From Endomychus coccineus (lineage: Eukaryota; Arthropoda; Insecta; Coleoptera; Endomychidae), in the NCBI GenBank assembly GCA_958510875.1, contig OY294069.1, positions 163,307,111-163,371,110 on the forward strand: DNA of 64,000 bases, read 5' to 3'. Made by a program: the position numbers and the translations under genes. Below the pieces are notes generated by a model. It was not told the origin of the DNA. It worked only from the letters and a program-made list of their open reading frames with translations, and made no database searches. Shown here in pieces: positions 58,497-64,000 of the stretch (positions within the stretch are counted from its first letter, which is position 1; each line of letters begins with the position of its first letter).

Positions 58497-60055
58497 CTCA
58501 ATAAATATCGAATTACAAGAAATTGAAGAATGGATTAAAATGTCACAAATCAAGTAAAACACAAATATATATGAACGACGCTCCTAAGGCTTGACAGCAA
58601 TGTCGACTTACTGGGTGTCGAAAGAACTCTGGCGACCTATATCCCTAATTCAATAGATAGGATTGAAAAATTCCTTGAGATACCATATCATATTCTGTTT
58701 CTGTTTATAATTCTGAATAAGATATGATCTAATCTTTGAGATTTGGCGAATGTTTGACGTTGGAAGATGAAGTTTCTAATTTGGTACAGCTGGTAATAAC
58801 GGAAAACCTTTTAATAATTTTGCAAATTGGATTTCAACTGAAAAACAACCTGTGAAAAAACAATTCCATTGATTGAAAATCGGGATTTTGCAAAAATCGA
58901 GATGTTTGATCGATTTTTATGACGGAAATGGAACACAAACCAGTTTTGGCAGATAGTTCCTTCTACGACATAGGCACCCGAAAATATGATTTTTGTCGAC
59001 TCCTGAGAGCATTAAAGGGGTTGTTTGTAATCCAATGATTCTCACAGTAAAATATATAGAGTTGTAAAAGGTATAATGGCAATCTGTTTATCGTTTATAC
59101 CTGTAAAATCATGTTATAGATATAGAGTATAATTTGATATCAAGATTGAACTGGTCTTTAGTTATGGGAAATCCATTATAATTATCACACAAACGTATTA
59201 TATAATCCGTACCCTCCCTGATCCGAAAATCCAGTGGTGGTATAGTGGTACGAGGTACGATGATTCAGTCTCGAGTGTCTTCCGATCGGTATATATATCT
59301 AAGTAGCATGCGATAAAGAAAAAGTCACTCAACAATTTGTCCAATATGTTAGAAAAAATTTCCAGAACTTATGACAAGTAGTATCTATCTATAGAGATTG
59401 TACAAGTTTCCGATAAGGTTATCAAATTTTTCAAAATAATGATGATACATAATCATTCCAGCATCATCAGATAAGTAAATTGAATATCATCATCGAACTC
59501 AAATATTTAAGACAATTATTCAGATTTTATAGATTAAGGAATACTTTTATTGATTCCTTAATGATTAAGGGACTATTTTGAGCTTAGAAATTTCGTAACA
59601 CCATCAATCCGAAACTTGGGGAATACAATTTACACAAAGGAGAATTAATTTTGGGAATAGTAACAATTTGGTGGGCACTGATAATGACTGGTTCTCATCA
59701 ATTCATGCCGACGAGTTCCCGAAACTCATCAGCTATTCATCTGAACAGAATAGCGCCATTATTTAATAATTTCGATACTTGAATTGAGATAATCACATTT
59801 TTTCTACATCTGTAGATTATGAAACAATAACTTATGACTACTTGAACCATGACAATCAAATACTTTTGTTTACCGAAAGATACATGCGATAAAATCACTT
59901 GCTGCATGAAGATGAATTATCCATTTTAATATTTGATTCACTGGATTCGAAATTAGGTGATCCGTAGATCACTAGCTTCCCTAACCCTCCTTTGATTGGT
60001 ACAATTTTTCGTCACTACTGCGATGACTTCATTTTTAAATACTTTTGCAAGTTGA
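58497..60055. other. no gene seen
   Basis: No coding or structural feature recognised. Confidence 0.45.
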
Positions 60056-60059
60056 ATGT

Positions 60060-60380
60060 ATTATCGTGATAAATTTATAAGCAATACAGAGAGTACTATA
60101 GATTCCATTTGAAAAACTGAAGATACATGCCAAAAATACCACTTGCAAGGAAGCTACCGCGGCTAAAAGCAATACGATTCCTACTATTCAAAAACGATTT
60201 GGTAATTTTCAAATTAGTAGACCAATAAGAAACCGCAATAACGTTTCCAATTTAGTTTACTTTGCTGATGGCTACTTGGTAGCGGAAAGGTCTCAATACT
60301 TTAACGATAATATTCTTTGTGGATAAGAGTGATTTTTTCTTATTTATGGTGACATTTTCGTAGCCTAGAGTTTTCTTTTT
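60060..60380 (+). repeat. dispersed repeat A, copy 3, plus adjoining repeat
   Basis: The left half carries 'catttgaaaaactgaagata' as in repeat A. The right half (60250-60330), in inverse, matches 63150-63220 ('taccaagtagccatca', 'agtaaactaaattggaaa'). Confidence 0.6.
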
Positions 60381-60516
60381 GGGAAATGAAGATGCTTTAG
60401 AATCACTATTAGTACAGCTCAAATATAGGAATATTTGGGAAAAAATAATTGAAATAGCTCATACTTATTTCTTGTCCAGTGATTGGAACATTTATTATCC
60501 CCATTTATTTATATAC

Positions 60517-60824
60517 AGTATCGGAAATAATTCTTCTGGGGTATAGACATAAATCTACACATGCAACAAGGAACGCAATGATATGATAATACCACATAAA
60601 CAAGAGAGACGCACTGCTATGCGCCCCTCCTCTTACGCCACCCGAGGCGTTAACTGCGACTCGCACATTCACCCCACTGGTGCTGGTATGATACTGACGT
60701 CCTACGTTCTGAGCTGACCGACCTGAAATTGTAATGCTCTCTCTTCATTAGCAAGATATTCTTTACGCTCTCATGAAGCCACCATACCCAAGATAAATAA
60801 TTTCCGAACCTGTATACTTTGACT
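60517..60824. mobile_element. ~300-bp MITE, copy 2
   Basis: Better preserved partner of 26165-26460. The ends 'cagtatcggaaataattctt' and its imperfect inverse at 60798-60824 lie next to TA on both sides. Confidence 0.85.
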
Positions 60825-60829
60825 ACACG

Positions 60830-62600
60830 AGAGGAAACCTATGTTGGGAAAGAAGATAGGTATTCGTATTTTTCTTAAAGGTTTGGAATCTGTGCTTTGT
60901 ACGTCTTTACCTCACCATGTAAAGAGTCCCACAATTTCGATGTTCAATAGAAAAATGAAGCTTGCCAATGAAGGGGTGACTAGTTTGAGCTCGTCTAGTC
61001 CGCCTATTTGGCATCTGTTGTGGTGGAGCAACAGACGAAATTTCGACCACGACCTTAGAAATATCAATAGAAAAGGGAGAGATCTTCCACCTTTCTACGA
61101 TGTTCTAGAGGTGAATGAACTAGTAAGTGTGACATCATCAATCAGAAGAACAGCTCTCTTCTGGATATAATCCCAGAGCTTCAGCATATGTTTGGGAGCC
61201 GAACTCCAAACATGTGAACAGTACTTCAGGACAGGTCGAATCTGTGCTTTGTAGATTATGAGGAGCTGCTGGAATGTAAACTAGCTCTTCGCACGAAATA
61301 GAAAACCAAGTTTTTGTAAAGCGGTTTTCGCAATGGACCTCTCAAGATCGTCTCATGAGAAGATGCTGTTGGTGGAGATCCCGAGTATGGATATGGGAGA
61401 CTTCAAAGTAATAGTTGTACCTGCCATCATCATATTAGGGATTGTGGGATGCGCCTTCCTGGAGAAAATACAAACTTGAGTTTTGGTTGCATTAAACTCT
61501 AATAGATTATCAGATCCCCATTTCAAAATCTTTGCCAGATCTCCATGAATTGCGTCAACATGCCTCTATCTCACTCCTCTGGCTTCATTGGATGGTATAG
61601 GGGCTCTAGAGAAGAAAGCGGTATGAAATGTACCATTTTCTGCAAAGCTATGGATAAGACAAGTCACTTCCAGCAGATAATTTATAAGGAGTAGAAACAA
61701 AGATGGTGCCTAGACTTCGTGTTGGTTCAATAATTAAGTACTCGAGACCATAGGTAATGGCGAATGAAGGCCTCATACTGTCATCCTGCGCCATCCCTCT
61801 TGTTTGAGAACTTGATCCAAGCGGAGTTGTGAAAGTTGAAATCCCCCATGATGATAATTGCAGCTGCTGTATAGTTCTGCAGAATGTGGTCAAGTTTCAG
61901 AGAAAGAAATGCAAAGAGTTCACCATGAGCTAGTTCATTTGGTGATGGTGATCAGAGAAATTTTGTCTGCTTGTGATTATCAAGCTTGATCCTGATTATA
62001 TCGAATTCTTGTGGTTCTAGATTCTCCTCTCGGTGGTATGAGAGATCATTTCTAGAATAGTGACAGACAAATCCTTTAAATCTGAAACGAGTGTGGAACT
62101 CGTAGCCAGGGCAGAGCATATGGATCGTGTCGGTAGATGGATTGATCTCCGTCTCAGTTAAGGCCAGTATGTCTGGTTTGTCTGTCTGCAGGTGGTAATG
62201 CACATTGTTTATAGTTTTGCTAAGACCTTGGATGTTACAGAGTTCTATCTTCAAGTTTATATATTTCAATGTTGAACCCCCTCGAGCATCCCGGAAATCC
62301 GAACGGAGAGGTATTTTACTCTAGGGGACTTCATCGTTACTATTTTCAGAATAAACCTGGAATGGATAAAATGTCGGTTTGGGTAGGGTGACAGGGAAAT
62401 GGGTATGAGGGTGAGACCGGAAGCATCGACCAAACACTGGAGCATGGGGTTGCCCAGTTCACAGCATCTTTTTCGAAGTGGTGGTGTTTCACCGGGCGAT
62501 GAAGATGGTGATGAACCACCCGTATTGGAACCTTCCTCTTCTGTTCCGTCAAATGGGAAAATTATCTCTAAAACATGTTCTATTCACAGTTTTGGTAATG
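60830..62600 (-). pseudogene. CR1/Jockey-type LINE with deleted reverse transcriptase core
   Basis: Minus strand, 5' to 3'. The endonuclease N-terminal half (62269-61952) contains CNIQGL and PDILALTETEI with the catalytic Glu. Its C-terminal half (about 61893-61700) ends near LIIEPTRS. After a joint near 61600 the sequence resumes in the thumb region (DLAKILKWGSDNLLEFNATK, about 61545-61490). It continues to PVLKYCSHVWSSAPKHML and IQKRA (about 61230-61150) and ends near 60835. The palm with motifs A-C, including the FADD or YADD box, is missing. Frameshifts occur throughout. A small relative lies at 630-990. Confidence 0.8.
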
Positions 62601-63235
62601 CCTAATGAATCATATACGGTTTCAAAATATAATAAATACTAGACCAGTGCATTCATACAAATAAAACGTGGCCGTGAATTTGCATAAATGCAGGTCGATT
62701 ATGGATTCAAAGTTTGAACATACACACTATTCAATCAAGTTTGATAATACAGTATCTTTAAAGGCATCGAAACTGTACGCTGTACGGTATAGTGCTCGAT
62801 GTATGGATCCTCTCCATGTGTTCCGCGATTACAATTTCATTTGTCATTTCATTCGCCTGGTGTATCGCGGAGAAATAGGTTCTTAGTTGCGAAGAAACTA
62901 ACTGTTTAATCGTATCATTACTGTCGCGGGACAAGTGTCGTCTATTGTTCTTTGCTCGGATGAGTGATATTGGAATTTATTTGTGTTGAGTTGAGTAATT
63001 GGTGTGAACAAAATAAATAGTGTATACAACATCCTTTCTAAACTGATTGAAAACGGTGAGTCAGACAAGTTTAAAACAAAAAACGCTTTTCAACCATTCA
63101 TTTTTTTTTTCGGAGTAATTATTATGTACTGTTACACTGATAAGTACTAAAAACTCATCCTTATCCACTAAAAATACTATTGAAGTACCAAGTAGCCATC
63201 ATCAGAGTAAACTAAATTGGAAAAGAAAATGCAGC
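62601..63235. other. no gene seen
   Basis: A 72-codon plus-strand frame (62668-62886) has no recognised motif. 63150-63220 is a copy of the repeat described at 60250-60330. Confidence 0.4.
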
Positions 63236-63299
63236 AGTTTAAATACTATTTTTGGTTAACAATACAAACAAGGGGTTCCCCATGCTGGGGATAACTCCA

Positions 63300-63560
63300 T
63301 CATTCCATTCCTCCTAAATTACCTAGACATTTGTCCGTACTGTGTTTCAAAAGTGATAAACTTTCTTGAGAAATGGTCAGAAGAAATTTAAAATAAAATG
63401 CAACTACAAAAAATTACTTATTCAAGTATTCATTAACCGTGTATGGTTCAAATTGCAGTATTTTGTATTGAATATTTTATTTTTAAATTCACAGAAAGAC
63501 TTCATACATTGAATATCAATTGGCATTTAGAAGGGATGGAAATGTATAAACCAAAAACCG
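63300..63560 (-). repeat. Penelope-like element scrap
   Basis: The complement of 63325-63385 matches 20385-20440 (encoding TISQESLSLLKHSTDKC). A separate piece, 'agaagggatggaaatgta' at 63531 in plus orientation, matches 20447, so the region is rearranged. Confidence 0.55.
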
Positions 63561-63654
63561 AATCGATTTTTTAAAATCCCCGCGCTCAATTTGTGTATGC
63601 ACTTATAAACCGACTATTAAAAAAATATCGCTGATAAGAGCTTGGGATTCCAGC

Positions 63655-64000
63655 CAGTGGAGGCTCGTGAATTTTTAAGAGAGGAGGCTGGACATAAAAC
63701 ATTTTTGTAAAAATATACTCTATTCACAGCCTTTTAACCTTTGCACAGCGACCGTACCAGCTAATTCAGTGACAAAATTAATTATTACCCAGCAAGAACC
63801 AACGTGGAGGTATAGAGTTTCTCTTGGCAAAAAATTTTTTTGTTCGTTTTTTGTCTTTAATTTTTTTTGGATTTTTAATATTTTTTCTTTTTTTTGGAAT
63901 TTGTCATATTTTGTTTTTTTTATTAATTTTATTAACTTTTTTTATACATTAACGGAATTCTACGGTATTTAGTTTGCGAAAAATGATCAATAATATTATC
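63655..64000. mobile_element. hAT element, second copy, cut by window end
   Basis: Begins 'cagtggaggctcgtgaat' and follows the 15286 copy closely ('agagaggaggctggacataa', 'cacagcgaccgtaccagcta', 'aaccaacgtggagg') until the sequence ends. Confidence 0.85.

Overview
This is nuclear DNA of an insect, AT-rich and crowded with decayed transposable elements. The evidence is split genes with 43-64 nt introns bounded by GT..AG, a homologue of the insect Akap200 N-terminus, and typical arthropod mobile DNA: mariner/Tc1, hAT, Penelope-like, Helentron-like, I/R1 and CR1/Jockey-type LINEs. A beetle is plausible, but the order cannot be fixed from this window. No bacterial operon, CRISPR array, rRNA or confident tRNA was seen.

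The host genes are sparse. (1) 5045-5225 (-) is the first coding exon of an Akap200/MARCKS-like N-myristoylated protein; a possible leader exon lies near 9708-9900. (2) 23578-25011 (+) is an intronless frame for a 477-residue type I membrane receptor with a signal peptide, a CUB-like region, four LDL-receptor class A modules, one membrane segment and an acidic/basic tail. (3) 41337-42655 (+) is a complete four-exon sphingosine-1-phosphate phosphatase of 379 residues with the full PAP2 catalytic triad of motifs. (4) 46457-48233 (-) is the last three exons of PIH1D1, a subunit of the R2TP cochaperone; its first exon was not located. (5) A weaker minus-strand gene model runs from a YY1-like promoter at 40425-40434 through exons at 40320, 39818-39869 and perhaps 34744-34935. 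Genes 3 and 5 would diverge from the same 1 kb region.

Mobile DNA by region. 0.6-6.4 kb holds a LINE scrap, a Tc1 pseudogene, a 262-bp tandem array and a TIR element. 15.3-23.1 kb holds an hAT copy with intact 8-bp target duplications, a 957-bp TIR element, an IS630-type transposase scrap, a Penelope GIY-YIG scrap and a 2.4-kb mariner-like element with TIRs of about 600 bp. 25.8-33.9 kb is a nest of gag, LINE, MITE, Helentron-like, mariner and I-type LINE fragments. 43.2-45.7 kb holds a long-armed foldback element and mariner debris. 50.4-56.1 kb holds two LINE fragments flanking a Helentron-like endonuclease remnant. 57.4-64 kb holds an AT-rich duplication, an hAT MITE, a MITE/LINE pair, and an hAT copy cut by the window end.

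No undescribed multi-gene system was found. The most unusual structures are a perfect 38-bp palindrome bounded by an 8-bp direct repeat (28430-28483), a repeat core found inside two unrelated kinds of element ends (28.3-29.3 kb versus 17.9 and 30.7 kb), and the mariner-like element whose left arm is an inverted copy of its own 5' end and itself contains a perfect 51-bp-arm hairpin.
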